Shown here piece by piece: positions 56,259 to 64,000 of a stretch of DNA of 64,000 nucleotides (the stretch's first letter is position 1; each line of letters starts with the position of its first letter). Source of the stretch: Candidatus Hodarchaeota archaeon (GTDB lineage Archaea > Asgardarchaeota > Heimdallarchaeia > Hodarchaeales > Hodarchaeaceae); assembly GCA_016840285.1 (NCBI GenBank), contig JAEOSR010000146.1, positions 1-64,000 on the forward strand, read 5' to 3'. The position numbers were made by a program, and so were the translations under genes. The notes beneath the pieces are model-generated. The model was not told the origin of the DNA and searched no databases. It saw only the letters and a list, made by a program, of their open reading frames with translations.

Positions 56259-57118
56259 GCTATTATCTCCTTGAGGATCAATCTAGCTAATATTTCAGCT
56301 ATATGTATTCTGTAAGCTTTACTGGAACGTACATCTGTTATTGGTTTGATTTTTGATAGGACTTCACTCCAAATAGATTGAAATAGATTCTCAGAAATTT
56401 TCTTCGTGGTGATAAAAGTCGAAATATCAAGGAAAATAGGTGTAGGAGCAACAGCTGTGAAAGCTAGGTAGGTATGTTGATGATTATGAGCACCTGTGAC
56501 TCCAACTAAAGCTAAATCTTCCGCACCTCGCTTCATCTTCAAAAAACCTGATGTAATAGCTGTGGAAGATTTTGAGAGAGTAATTGAAACTATGAGCTCA
56601 TCTGGAGCAAGAGTACTTTTCTTAACTCCTTTGAAGAATTTATCAATCGGAATTAGTCTACTCCCTCTAGATTGAGACCGAACTTCAACAATTGTTTGAT
56701 GTACATATAAGGGGCCTGCAGTATCAGCTGCTGGAGAAGCAGTTGCAATATTCCCTGCTATTGTTGCCCTATTTCGTAATATTTCATCACACATGTCATT
56801 AAGGGCTTGATACAGTGCAGTATAATGTGTGTCTAATTGTGGAAGCTTCAAAACTTCAGAGATAGGTACTGCTGCACCAATATGCAATCCATTTGCAGTA
56901 AATTCAAGTTTTTTTAGCTCTGAAATGTTTTTTATATCAATAATAACACTTGGTCGAATCAGGCGATGTCTAAGGTCTACAAGTAAATCCGTGCCTCCAG
57001 CAAGAATTTTACAGCTGGCTTGGTGGGTATGAAGAAGCTCTAGTGCTTCTTCAATAGAATTAGGAACATCGATCTTGAATTTTGGAAGACTTACGTGTGA
57101 GATAGTTTCAGTCATCAT
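56255..57118 (-). CDS. xanthine-dehydrogenase-type FAD-binding subunit
   Basis: 287 residues of the CO-dehydrogenase-flavoprotein family. ILAGGTDLLVDLRH and ATIAGNIATASPAADTAGPL are the FAD loops; LHIGAAVPISEVLKL precedes them. It begins within the stop codon of the large subunit gene and overlaps the FeS subunit by 4 bp, so translation is coupled. Its electron acceptor may be NAD or ferredoxin. Confidence 0.93.
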   Translation of the reverse strand: MMTETISHVSLPKFKIDVPNSIEEALELLHTHQASCKILAGGTDLLVDLRHRLIRPSVIIDIKNISELKKLEFTANGLHIGAAVPISEVLKLPQLDTHYTALYQALNDMCDEILRNRATIAGNIATASPAADTAGPLYVHQTIVEVRSQSRGSRLIPIDKFFKGVKKSTLAPDELIVSITLSKSSTAITSGFLKMKRGAEDLALVGVTGAHNHQHTYLAFTAVAPTPIFLDISTFITTKKISENLFQSIWSEVLSKIKPITDVRSSKAYRIHIAEILARLILKEIIA

Positions 57119-59487
57119 TAATCCTCCAAAATTTTCTTTTTTAATGACATTAAGAGTTTCGGCCGTTGTTGTTGAATTTCAGACCAAATTTTTTGAGGTG
57201 TGAGAGGCAAATCATTAATTTGCACATCAATCGCGTTAAAAATTGCATTACCTATTGCAGCAGGCACACCTAGCATTGTTAACTCACCGATACCTCTTGC
57301 GCCATACGGGCCATCTTCTTGAGGATTTTCTATTAGATAGGAGACAAATTCTTCTGGAATATCCCCTGATCGTGCAATAACATAATCTACCAGATTTGGA
57401 TTCAGGAGTTTCCCCTCCTCATCGTATTGGAGTTGTTCATTCATTGCAATAGATAGAGCCATAACACCTCCCCCAATTATCTGACTTTCACATAATCCAG
57501 GATTAATAGCTTTCCCAATATCAAAGGCCGAAACCAAGCGTCTGATGACAATTTCTCCTGTTAAAGCATTTATCTCGATTTCAACTCCTTGAGCTCCAAA
57601 TGTATTAAAGATTGCGGGTTTTCCTGCACCTGTTTCTGGGTCTAACATTGTCATCTTCGCAATATATTTTCCTCTACCAATAATTGGACCTCCAATTGAT
57701 TCACCGGAAGGGTACATATATCCCATAGCAACTTCAGCAAGACTCAAATGCTTCCATTTTTCCCCTTTTGAATAAATCAATTCATTTTCAAGGATTAGAT
57801 CTTTTGGAGGAACGCGTAAAACTTGACTAACAATACCAAAAATCTGCGATTTTGCATCTTTACAAGCTTCTCTAACTGCATTTCCATCCATAAATAAAGA
57901 GCGAGATCCCACAGTTTGCCATGTGTAAGCATCTCGATCTGTATCACGATCCCCCTTAATTTTGACTTTTTCAATCGGAAGTCCAAGCTCTTCAGCAGCT
58001 ATTTGGGCAAGACTTGTAATAGTCCCTTGACCCATCTCTGACGTTCCAACAGAGACTATAATCCCTCCATCCTCATTAAATTTGACATAAGCAGATGCCG
58101 CACTGTTAGGAGGTTGAGCAGGCCCCTTCATAAAGCCTGCAATTCCGATTCCACGGAAAGACCACGGTTTTTCGACTGGAGAGGCCTTAAATTTTTCTTT
58201 CAAATCCGTCCATACTTTATCAAGACACTGATCCAGACTTCCTGCATCCTTTCGAAGACGATTTTGGTTAGCAGTTATAGATTTCCCTGGTTTTAACGTG
58301 TTGATTTTCCGAAATTCAACTGGATCCATCCCTAGTGCATTAGCAATGCCATCACGTTGTCTTTCGATCGCCCAATGCAGCTCCATATGACCAAAGCCCC
58401 GAAACGCGGTAGCATAAGGTTTATTCGTATAAACAGTATAAGAATCGGATTTAATATTCGCAATATCATAGGGGCCTATTGAAACATAACCCCCTGCACG
58501 GCCCACATTAACCGCGTAATCTGCACACGCTCCTGAATCCCATATGTACTCAAGTTCTTCAGCAACAATTCTACCATTTGATTTTGCACCCGTCTTTACA
58601 TGGGCAACCATCCCTACTCTAATAGGAGCACTGCGAAAATTCTCTTCTCGAGTCAATCGAAGTTTTACTGGTCGATTACCTGCTTTTCGTGAAAGTAAAA
58701 CCACTAAAGGTTCGAAGTTTAAACCTGCTTTGCCCCCGAAGCCTCCTCCGATGAAAGGAGCGTGGACGGTGATGTTTGATATAGGTACAGCAAAAGTAAC
58801 ACCAAGCAAATATCTTACTGTGAAAGGTGATTGTGCAGATGACCATACTTCGATTGTACCATCTGTTCGATAATGACCAATTGAAACAAGTGGTTCTAGG
58901 TATGCATGAGCTACTTGGGGCATAGTATAAGTGTTTTCTATTACTAAATCAGCCTGAGAAAATCCTTTCCTAATATTACCCTTACGTAATTTGAAAAGGT
59001 TAGCAATGTTAGTACCAGGAACAGGAGTAAAGGCGGGTGAATGCTCATATTTAGCCATTTCTTCATGTACTAGGATGTCATTCGACTCTTTGGCATCCTT
59101 TGGATCTATAACAGCTGGAAATGGTTCATATTCGATCTTGATTACCTCCAGTGCTTGCTCAGCGATCTCCTCTGTCTGAGCTGCCACAGCCACTACTGGC
59201 TGACCTATCCATACAACCTTCTCTACCGCTAGAATATCTCGATCGCCAGCATATAATCCTATTTTAACAGGCCAATCTCTTCCAGTTGCTACTGCCTCAA
59301 CCCCAACCATTGCTTCCGCTCTAGAAGTATTAATTGAAACAATTCGGGCATGAGCATGTGGAGAGGTTAAGAATTTACAGTAAAGCATGTTTGGAATATT
59401 GTCTATATCAAAAGCATAAACAGCAGCACCAGATACCTTTTCAAAAGCATCTTTACGTGAAACTGATTGTCCAACGTACTTTGTCAT
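57118..59487 (-). CDS. molybdenum hydroxylase large subunit (xanthine-dehydrogenase-like)
   Basis: 789 residues. Molybdopterin-binding elements include APFIGGGFGGKAGLNFEPL, AFRGFGHMELHWAIE, and MGQGTITSLAQIAAEELGLP. The catalytic glutamate is in GARGIGELTMLGVP near the C-terminus. FRGFG follows the xanthine dehydrogenase pattern; the AYRCSFR loop of CO dehydrogenase is absent. The enzyme hydroxylates a purine or another N-heterocycle. In the bacterial purine cluster the counterpart is XdhA/XdhD. The start overlaps the stop of a MoaD-like gene by 4 bp. Confidence 0.92.
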   Translation of the reverse strand: MTKYVGQSVSRKDAFEKVSGAAVYAFDIDNIPNMLYCKFLTSPHAHARIVSINTSRAEAMVGVEAVATGRDWPVKIGLYAGDRDILAVEKVVWIGQPVVAVAAQTEEIAEQALEVIKIEYEPFPAVIDPKDAKESNDILVHEEMAKYEHSPAFTPVPGTNIANLFKLRKGNIRKGFSQADLVIENTYTMPQVAHAYLEPLVSIGHYRTDGTIEVWSSAQSPFTVRYLLGVTFAVPISNITVHAPFIGGGFGGKAGLNFEPLVVLLSRKAGNRPVKLRLTREENFRSAPIRVGMVAHVKTGAKSNGRIVAEELEYIWDSGACADYAVNVGRAGGYVSIGPYDIANIKSDSYTVYTNKPYATAFRGFGHMELHWAIERQRDGIANALGMDPVEFRKINTLKPGKSITANQNRLRKDAGSLDQCLDKVWTDLKEKFKASPVEKPWSFRGIGIAGFMKGPAQPPNSAASAYVKFNEDGGIIVSVGTSEMGQGTITSLAQIAAEELGLPIEKVKIKGDRDTDRDAYTWQTVGSRSLFMDGNAVREACKDAKSQIFGIVSQVLRVPPKDLILENELIYSKGEKWKHLSLAEVAMGYMYPSGESIGGPIIGRGKYIAKMTMLDPETGAGKPAIFNTFGAQGVEIEINALTGEIVIRRLVSAFDIGKAINPGLCESQIIGGGVMALSIAMNEQLQYDEEGKLLNPNLVDYVIARSGDIPEEFVSYLIENPQEDGPYGARGIGELTMLGVPAAIGNAIFNAIDVQINDLPLTPQKIWSEIQQQRPKLLMSLKKKILED

Positions 59488-59810
59488 GAGTCAGATCTTC
59501 TTTCTTGTATATAACCTCCACCTACAATTGGAAGAAATCCCAATTGATCAATAATGACAAGGTCTTGGGCACTAAGACTCTTATCTAGGCCCCATTCTGA
59601 TCTGTCAACGACATGTCCATTGACTAAGAGAATAGTACCACGTTTCAGATTGTTTCCTCTCAGTAATAAAGGTTCTAATTGGGGATCCTTTTTGATCAAG
59701 ATTTTTAAGACTTCACGGAGCGTTGGTTCTCTCTCTATAAATTTTAATTCGATATCAGAACCGAGATTTGCACCTAATTGTCCAAATAGTTGAATTCGTA
59801 GCTTCGTCAT
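59484..59810 (-). CDS. MoaD/ThiS-type ubiquitin-like protein with C-terminal tail
   Basis: About 108 residues with a beta-grasp pattern (TKLRIQLFGQLGANLG, TLREVLKILIKKDPQ, GTILLVNGHVVD, DLVIIDQLGFLPIVGGG). MoaD proteins supply sulfur for molybdopterin and normally end at GG. Here IVGGG is followed by nine more residues, YIQERRSDS, so the diglycine is internal. The last codons overlap the start of the molybdoenzyme gene. The tail would need removal before activation by an E1-like enzyme, if the protein is activated at all. A GTG at 59816 is an alternative start. Confidence 0.8.
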   Translation of the reverse strand: MTKLRIQLFGQLGANLGSDIELKFIEREPTLREVLKILIKKDPQLEPLLLRGNNLKRGTILLVNGHVVDRSEWGLDKSLSAQDLVIIDQLGFLPIVGGGYIQERRSDS

Positions 59811-59866
59811 ATACACTAATGATATTTGTTAAGGGGATTGAAAAAGATTCTTCCAGTTAAGCGAAT

Positions 59867-60259
59867 CTATTCCTTTTGCATTTTTTGGAGTTCTGAGATT
59901 AGAATTTCATTTGTTTTTTCAAGGTTAGTTAGTTTCATGAATACCTCTTTCCAGATAGGAGAAATTTCCAAAGTTAATGCCTGTTCAGCTTTGTAAGTAC
60001 CTTTCTTAAAATCTAACCATCCGAGGAAGATAGCTAACGGAAAATACATACTACCAAAGATAATAAAAAAAAATGAGTACGATTTTAGAATCTCAGGAAT
60101 AAAAAAGAGGTTTTTGAATAACAAATTATAAAAGATCAGGGTAAAATTTAATAGAGAAAAAGCAAGAGCAAACCAGGCATTGTGACCTCGCAAAAAGTAT
60201 TGTTTCAATCGGGCCGACTTATCAATCAGTTTTCTTAGCTTTTTTTTTGTTTCTTTCAC
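59867..60259 (-). CDS. two-helix membrane protein with coiled-coil tail
   Basis: 130 residues. Basic N-terminus (KETKKKLRKLIDKSARLKQY), two hydrophobic segments (FALAFSLL-like ALAFSLLNFTLIFYNLLF and SYSFFFIIFGSMYFPLAIFL), and a charged C-terminal helix with heptad-like leucines ending in EILISELQKMQKE. No family recognised. It lies just upstream of the MoaD-like operon in the same direction, with a ~55-bp gap. Confidence 0.6.
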   Translation of the reverse strand: MKETKKKLRKLIDKSARLKQYFLRGHNAWFALAFSLLNFTLIFYNLLFKNLFFIPEILKSYSFFFIIFGSMYFPLAIFLGWLDFKKGTYKAEQALTLEISPIWKEVFMKLTNLEKTNEILISELQKMQKE

Positions 60260-60452
60260 TATTTTTCACATCCTTTGGTTTAGATTACAAATTTCTAATT
60301 TTTTTTTATTATGAATATGTTTAAGAATTATTCTTTCATAGACAAGAATTTTCCTTTACTTCTTAATCTGCCAAACTATGAGTTACCTGTTTATTAATAA
60401 CGTAACTGAATATCAAGAAATTTAAATACTTGAAAAATATCCAAACTTGTTG

Positions 60453-61838
60453 ATGGTACACCGAGAAGTAAAAAAAGAACTGATGAAATTTGTGCGACGG
60501 GAGGTGAGAGAGAAGGGCGCCGATTGGGGAGAGTTACGCCGCATAAAGAGACATGTTGTTGTCAAAAAAGGACTACCAAGTGTACCGAGCTTGGTTATCA
60601 ATTCAGATGCAGGTCTTTCTTATATGGCAACAATTCATTCGAAAAAGGAGATACGACTTTATCTTTTTGATTCAGGAGGAAATATGCTCCATGGACTTTC
60701 TTATTTTTCCTCTTTTGAGGAGGTTTCAAAAGATCTTCATTCAAAATCAAAGAAAATAGCTCGTTATCCTCCTCTTGAAAAGAAACTAACTCGTGCTCAA
60801 CAAAATTATCAGCTAGATAGACAATTCCAACGAATTTGGGTTCGATTAGCAAAAATATTAAGAGTATCTAAAAGTCAACGTCGTCAACGCCCATTGATAA
60901 AAGGGATAGTTAAAGAGGCTGATGGAATATTCGGTACGAACTTCACAAACGACTTCATTCATATTCCATATCAAAGCTCAAGTTTAGGAGTGATTTTTTA
61001 TTATTACTCCCTTTACTTCTTTCTCCCTTCTTCAATTCAACAAAATAACGATCTAGCAGAGGCTCTAGCTGTTCGATTGCTCAGTTCTTTCAAAAAGCTG
61101 AAATACGACTCTGTATTAGAAAATCGGCCTTCAAAGAAGATAATTCAAAAATTAAGTTCGTGGGATTCAATAGACCCTCCTGAAATTTTAAATCTCTTGA
61201 ATAAAGTTACAATATACTATGATTTTCCATGGGAGACACAGGATTTTATCATGTTGATGAATCTACCATCAGAACTTCTTAAAATCCCCTCACGACAAAA
61301 TTTACCTAATTTATTTCATCAATTATTTTCTAATAGTCAGAATATGGATTTTCTTATTTTATCATGTTTCCTTGGCATACCTTTTAAATTTAATTGCCAC
61401 ATTTCTTCAGAAATCTCTAATCAAACCTTAATTTTAATTTATGATCTATTAAAAAATTGGCAATTCTCTAAAGTCTTTCCTTTGCTGAAACAAAAAGGGA
61501 TGGAATTCTCCACAGGGCAGATGAGAGCAATTGAGGAAGCGCTTCATTTTCAGTATACAAAAATCTTAAAGATAAATCTCGATAAAAAGGGGATCTTTGA
61601 GATTAAGAATAAATCTGATATCCCAATTATACTATCATCCGCTGTACAGATACTACCAGATGGAACTGAAACCGATATCACTTTTGAACCAGTTACCCTT
61701 AATGCTATCTCGACAATTTCCCTTGATGTGAATTCTTTTAATATTACAGACCGATCCCCCTTACGCATCCAATATTCACTTATGAATTCCTTTGAGGATA
61801 TATCCCATCCAATTTTTGTTGGAACTCTTGTGATTTAG
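60453..61838 (+). CDS. soluble protein of unknown function
   Basis: About 461 residues. The N-terminus is strongly basic (VKKELMKFVRREVREKGADW). Residues ~40-110 are beta-rich (LVINSDAGLSYMATIHSK, RLYLFDSGGNMLHGLSYF) and the middle is helical. The last ~90 residues again form strands (FEIKNKSDIPIILSSAVQIL). No signal peptide, membrane span or known motif. The ATG at 60453 follows two in-frame TTG codons. A ~190-bp AT-rich gap lies upstream. Confidence 0.6.
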   Translation: MVHREVKKELMKFVRREVREKGADWGELRRIKRHVVVKKGLPSVPSLVINSDAGLSYMATIHSKKEIRLYLFDSGGNMLHGLSYFSSFEEVSKDLHSKSKKIARYPPLEKKLTRAQQNYQLDRQFQRIWVRLAKILRVSKSQRRQRPLIKGIVKEADGIFGTNFTNDFIHIPYQSSSLGVIFYYYSLYFFLPSSIQQNNDLAEALAVRLLSSFKKLKYDSVLENRPSKKIIQKLSSWDSIDPPEILNLLNKVTIYYDFPWETQDFIMLMNLPSELLKIPSRQNLPNLFHQLFSNSQNMDFLILSCFLGIPFKFNCHISSEISNQTLILIYDLLKNWQFSKVFPLLKQKGMEFSTGQMRAIEEALHFQYTKILKINLDKKGIFEIKNKSDIPIILSSAVQILPDGTETDITFEPVTLNAISTISLDVNSFNITDRSPLRIQYSLMNSFEDISHPIFVGTLVI

Positions 61839-61964
61839 GTCAGATATTCATCCTAATGAATAAAATAGATCATAATAAATTTACTAAGCGGATTTTGTAT
61901 TTTTGAGATCTTTTCATTCTTAATATCAGATCTATAATTCAAAATACGATTAATTCCTGCATTA

Positions 61965-62592
61965 ATGGGAATGAAATTGTTAGAAGAGGAACAGATTTCT
62001 CCACTTGTTAATATATTTGATTTGTTACCTGATCCAGCATTTTTATTTAAACAAATGTATGACAATAAAGTGATTCTAGAAAGATTCAATTTATCTGGAC
62101 AAAAAGTTTTAGGAGAATATTTAGAAGAGTACTTGGGGAAAGAACCCAATAAAATATCTGATCTTCCACTAAATATAAAATCACACATTAAAAATGTACT
62201 AGAAACAGGAGATACTGTCAGAAACAATAGCTTTCCACCGAGAACCAATATCTGAAATAGTGTTGTGTGATCGGGAAAAAACTTCCCAAATCTTTCTTAA
62301 TCTATTTAAAAACGCAGTTATCCATGGACAACCAAACCAACTCGATTTCTGAAGAACTGAAGAAAAAAGAAATTAAAATTAGTATCACTAATGATGGAAA
62401 GCTAATTACCCTGAAAATACGAGAAAGGCTTTTTCAAAAGGGGTTTACAACTAGTCAAAATGGTAAAGGTTATGGGCTGTATATTGTAAGAAAAAAATAT
62501 GTGAAGCACATTCCTGGACAATAGAATTGGAATCCTCCCCTAATAAAACTACTTTTAATCTTTGTATACCACAATTATCAGAGTTTACCTAA
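61965..62592 (+). pseudogene. frameshifted remnant of a PAS-type sensor histidine kinase
   Basis: Three frames carry pieces of one kinase. 61965-62255 reads as a PAS-like start (VNIFDLLPDPAFLFKQMYDN). Frame 1 around 62241-62349 has the N-box DREKTSQIFLNLFKNAVIHG. A third frame (62370-62520) has ITNDGK and FQKGFTTSQNGKGYGLYIVR, the G-box region. The end EAHSWTIELESSPNKTTFNL runs in yet another frame to TAA at 62590-62592. The phospho-acceptor His region and much of the ATP lid are gone. The gene is dead unless the frames are sequencing errors. Confidence 0.75.
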
Positions 62593-62602
62593 TAATCATT
62601 CA

Positions 62603-63121
62603 TTACGCGAATCGATTTTCCCATTCCTGTCTTAGTACGATTTTTGTAACATCTGTTAAATGATCTGTCGCTAGGACTCCTTGTAAGTGGTCTGTTTCAT
62701 GTTGAATCAACTCTGACATATCGTCTTCAAATTTTTGTGTGTGAATTTCCCCTTTCTCATCTTGGTACTTTATTTTTAGATTCTTGTGACGTAAGATTTC
62801 CACGAAAAAAGCAACGTCGAAACTAAAACAGCTATCCCAAACCAAAAATTGTTCCTCACTTCTTGAAGTGATTTCTGGATTTACCATTATAAAAGGATTC
62901 TCAGGAAGGCCATAATAAATAACCTGCTTCAGGTGACCTATTTGCGGAGCAGCTAGCGCTCTACCAATTTTCTTAACCTTCTGAAGATATGTTAGCGTAT
63001 CCTTTAAATCTTGTATCATTTCCTGGAGATTTTCTCCAAAATCAAACACTTTAGAAGACTTTTCTCGGAGTTTAGGGTTTCCAATCATCAGTACTTCTTT
63101 TATCGCCAAATAAATCACCAA
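62603..63121 (-). CDS. def: peptide deformylase-like protein
   Basis: 172 residues. GNPKLREKSSKVFDF at the N-terminus, motif 1 RALAAPQIGHLKQ (usually GLAAPQIG), motif 2 WDSCFSF (usually EGCLS), and motif 3 IQHETDHLQG (the HExxH zinc site) are in order. The metal ligands Cys and two His are kept, but motif 2 lacks the canonical E-G before Cys and the L after it. Archaea initiate without formyl-Met, so the substrate is uncertain. The gene probably came by transfer from bacteria or has a new role. Confidence 0.85.
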   Translation of the reverse strand: MVIYLAIKEVLMIGNPKLREKSSKVFDFGENLQEMIQDLKDTLTYLQKVKKIGRALAAPQIGHLKQVIYYGLPENPFIMVNPEITSRSEEQFLVWDSCFSFDVAFFVEILRHKNLKIKYQDEKGEIHTQKFEDDMSELIQHETDHLQGVLATDHLTDVTKIVLRQEWENRFA

Positions 63122-63154
63122 AGATTTTTGCAGTTGTGTTTTTTAGACTTAAAT

Positions 63155-63997
63155 TCAATTTCTTTTTAAATCTAAGAGTTTCTTTAGTTTATCTAGTTTT
63201 ACGTCTCTTATGTAAAGTGGATCCTTGTTTTCTCTATAAGCTGGTAAATTTTCTTCAAAAGTATGCTTTGAGGTAGTATAGAATATTCCTAGAGGGATTT
63301 TTTCCTTTTCTAAAGATCGCTTAAAGGCTTCTCCTTTATTATTGGGGTCATATGAATCTTCTAAGTAGTAAGTGTTCTCTTTGAACCATTTCCAGCTGTT
63401 AATTTTATTAAAAGACACACACGGTTGTAATATGTCTACAAATGAATACCCTTTATGAGCAAATGCTGCTTTAATAATCTGTTTTGTTTTTTCTTGGTCT
63501 CCAACGAAGGTTCTAGCTACAAATGCGGCATCAAGAGCTATAGCTAATGCAACTGGATTAAATGGTTCATTTGTAACACCCTGAACTTGAACAGGCGTAA
63601 TAAAACCATATTGACTTGTTGGAGACGCTTGTCCTTTAGTAAGACCATAAACCATGTTATCATGTGCGAGATGAAGGATATCTGGATTTCTAAGAATGTT
63701 GTGTATGAAATGGTTACCACCTTCTCCAAAAGAACATCCGTCTCCACTTTCGACGATAACTGTGAGATTGGGGTTTGTAGCTTTGATTGCGAGTGCAGCA
63801 GCAACCGCTCGTCCGTGAAGGCCATTGAAAAGATTTGTTTTAAGGTAATGAGGAGTTTTCGCTGCTTGTCCAATTCCTGAGACCATTACCAATTCTTCTG
63901 GTTTAATATTTAACTCGGTTAGTGCTGTTTTTACTATACGTAGAATTCCAAAGTTTCCACATCCAGGACACCATGCAATGTCAGTATCTTTCGGCAT
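63155..63997 (-). CDS. 2-oxoacid:ferredoxin oxidoreductase beta subunit
   Basis: 280 residues. [12 protein letters not shown] supplies cluster-binding cysteines near the N-terminus. The thiamine pyrophosphate site is [17 protein letters not shown] with [17 protein letters not shown]. It works with an alpha subunit, which probably lies just outside the right edge, to oxidise a 2-oxoacid and reduce ferredoxin. The substrate (pyruvate, 2-oxoglutarate or branched) is not evident. The ATG at 63997 lies 3 bp from the window edge; the gene appears complete there but its upstream context is cut. Confidence 0.92.
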   Translation of the reverse strand: MPKDTDIAWCPGCGNFGILRIVKTALTELNIKPEELVMVSGIGQAAKTPHYLKTNLFNGLHGRAVAAALAIKATNPNLTVIVESGDGCSFGEGGNHFIHNILRNPDILHLAHDNMVYGLTKGQASPTSQYGFITPVQVQGVTNEPFNPVALAIALDAAFVARTFVGDQEKTKQIIKAAFAHKGYSFVDILQPCVSFNKINSWKWFKENTYYLEDSYDPNNKGEAFKRSLEKEKIPLGIFYTTSKHTFEENLPAYRENKDPLYIRDVKLDKLKKLLDLKRN

Positions 63998-64000
63998 ATC

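Noticed and set aside
57118..59487. Aerobic CO dehydrogenase large subunit
   Set aside because: The AYRCSFR active-site loop of CoxL is missing; FRGFG and the gene context fit a xanthine-dehydrogenase-type hydroxylase.
1..64000. CRISPR arrays, rRNA operons, insertion sequences or prophage genes
   Set aside because: No regularly spaced repeats, rRNA-like sequence, transposase or phage structural gene was recognised on either strand.

Overview
The window reads as an AT-rich chromosomal segment of an anaerobic archaeon, most likely an Asgard archaeon (Heimdallarchaeia/Lokiarchaeia-like; the exact lineage is an inference). The case rests on three things: archaeal genes (A/V-type ATPase subunits I, C and K, TrmB regulator, archaeal-type VapBC, DUF123, a ferredoxin-dependent 2-oxoacid oxidoreductase), a Ras/Rab-like small GTPase, and surface proteins with C-terminal membrane anchors, one with a PGF-type sorting end. 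No rRNA, tRNA, CRISPR array or insertion sequence was found.

Layout. 0-5.5 kb: a giant GNAT-fusion protein, then a divergent arsM / TrmB-regulator pair with a palindrome between them. 5.6-18.8 kb: a nitrogen-compound catabolism region with two knotted-type carbamoyltransferases, carbamate kinase, a yeast-type cytosine deaminase, a hydantoinase/dihydropyrimidinase and an SsnA-like amidohydrolase. An ABC exporter, a VapBC pair, a proline-rich TPR-like protein, DUF123 and a transglutaminase are interspersed. 19-30 kb: a DUF3160 surface protein, a winged-helix/ferredoxin fusion, an isochorismatase, a PGF-type surface protein, NadB, a B12 radical-SAM enzyme, a CDP-alcohol phosphatidyltransferase and two gene relics. 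30-36 kb: an ABC-2 export operon, a truncated TldE, a nonsense-interrupted GAF protein and a thiolase. 36.8-43 kb: the small GTPase, then an acyl-CoA dehydrogenase-EtfB-EtfA-membrane FeS oxidoreductase operon. 44-49 kb: a lipid-kinase-like protein, enolase and PEP synthase. 50.8-54.8 kb: A-ATPase subunits. 55.8-59.8 kb: a three-subunit xanthine-dehydrogenase-like molybdoenzyme with a MoaD-like protein. The right end has a dead histidine kinase, an unusual peptide deformylase-like protein and a 2-oxoacid:ferredoxin oxidoreductase beta subunit.

The most coherent theme is that molybdo-hydroxylase, amidohydrolases, hydantoinase, carbamoyltransferases and carbamate kinase are the gene families of the bacterial yge/yqe/ssnA/xdh anaerobic purine-degradation cluster. 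Here they are spread over about 54 kb. They suggest fermentation of purines or hydantoins to carbamoyl phosphate and ATP. A second theme is electron transfer from acyl-CoA oxidation through EtfAB to a membrane FeS protein. A third is gene decay: at least six relics are visible (carbamate kinase, nucleotidyltransferase, metK, tldE, GAF, histidine kinase). The region is therefore still shedding genes, or the assembly carries frame errors; the sequence alone does not decide which.
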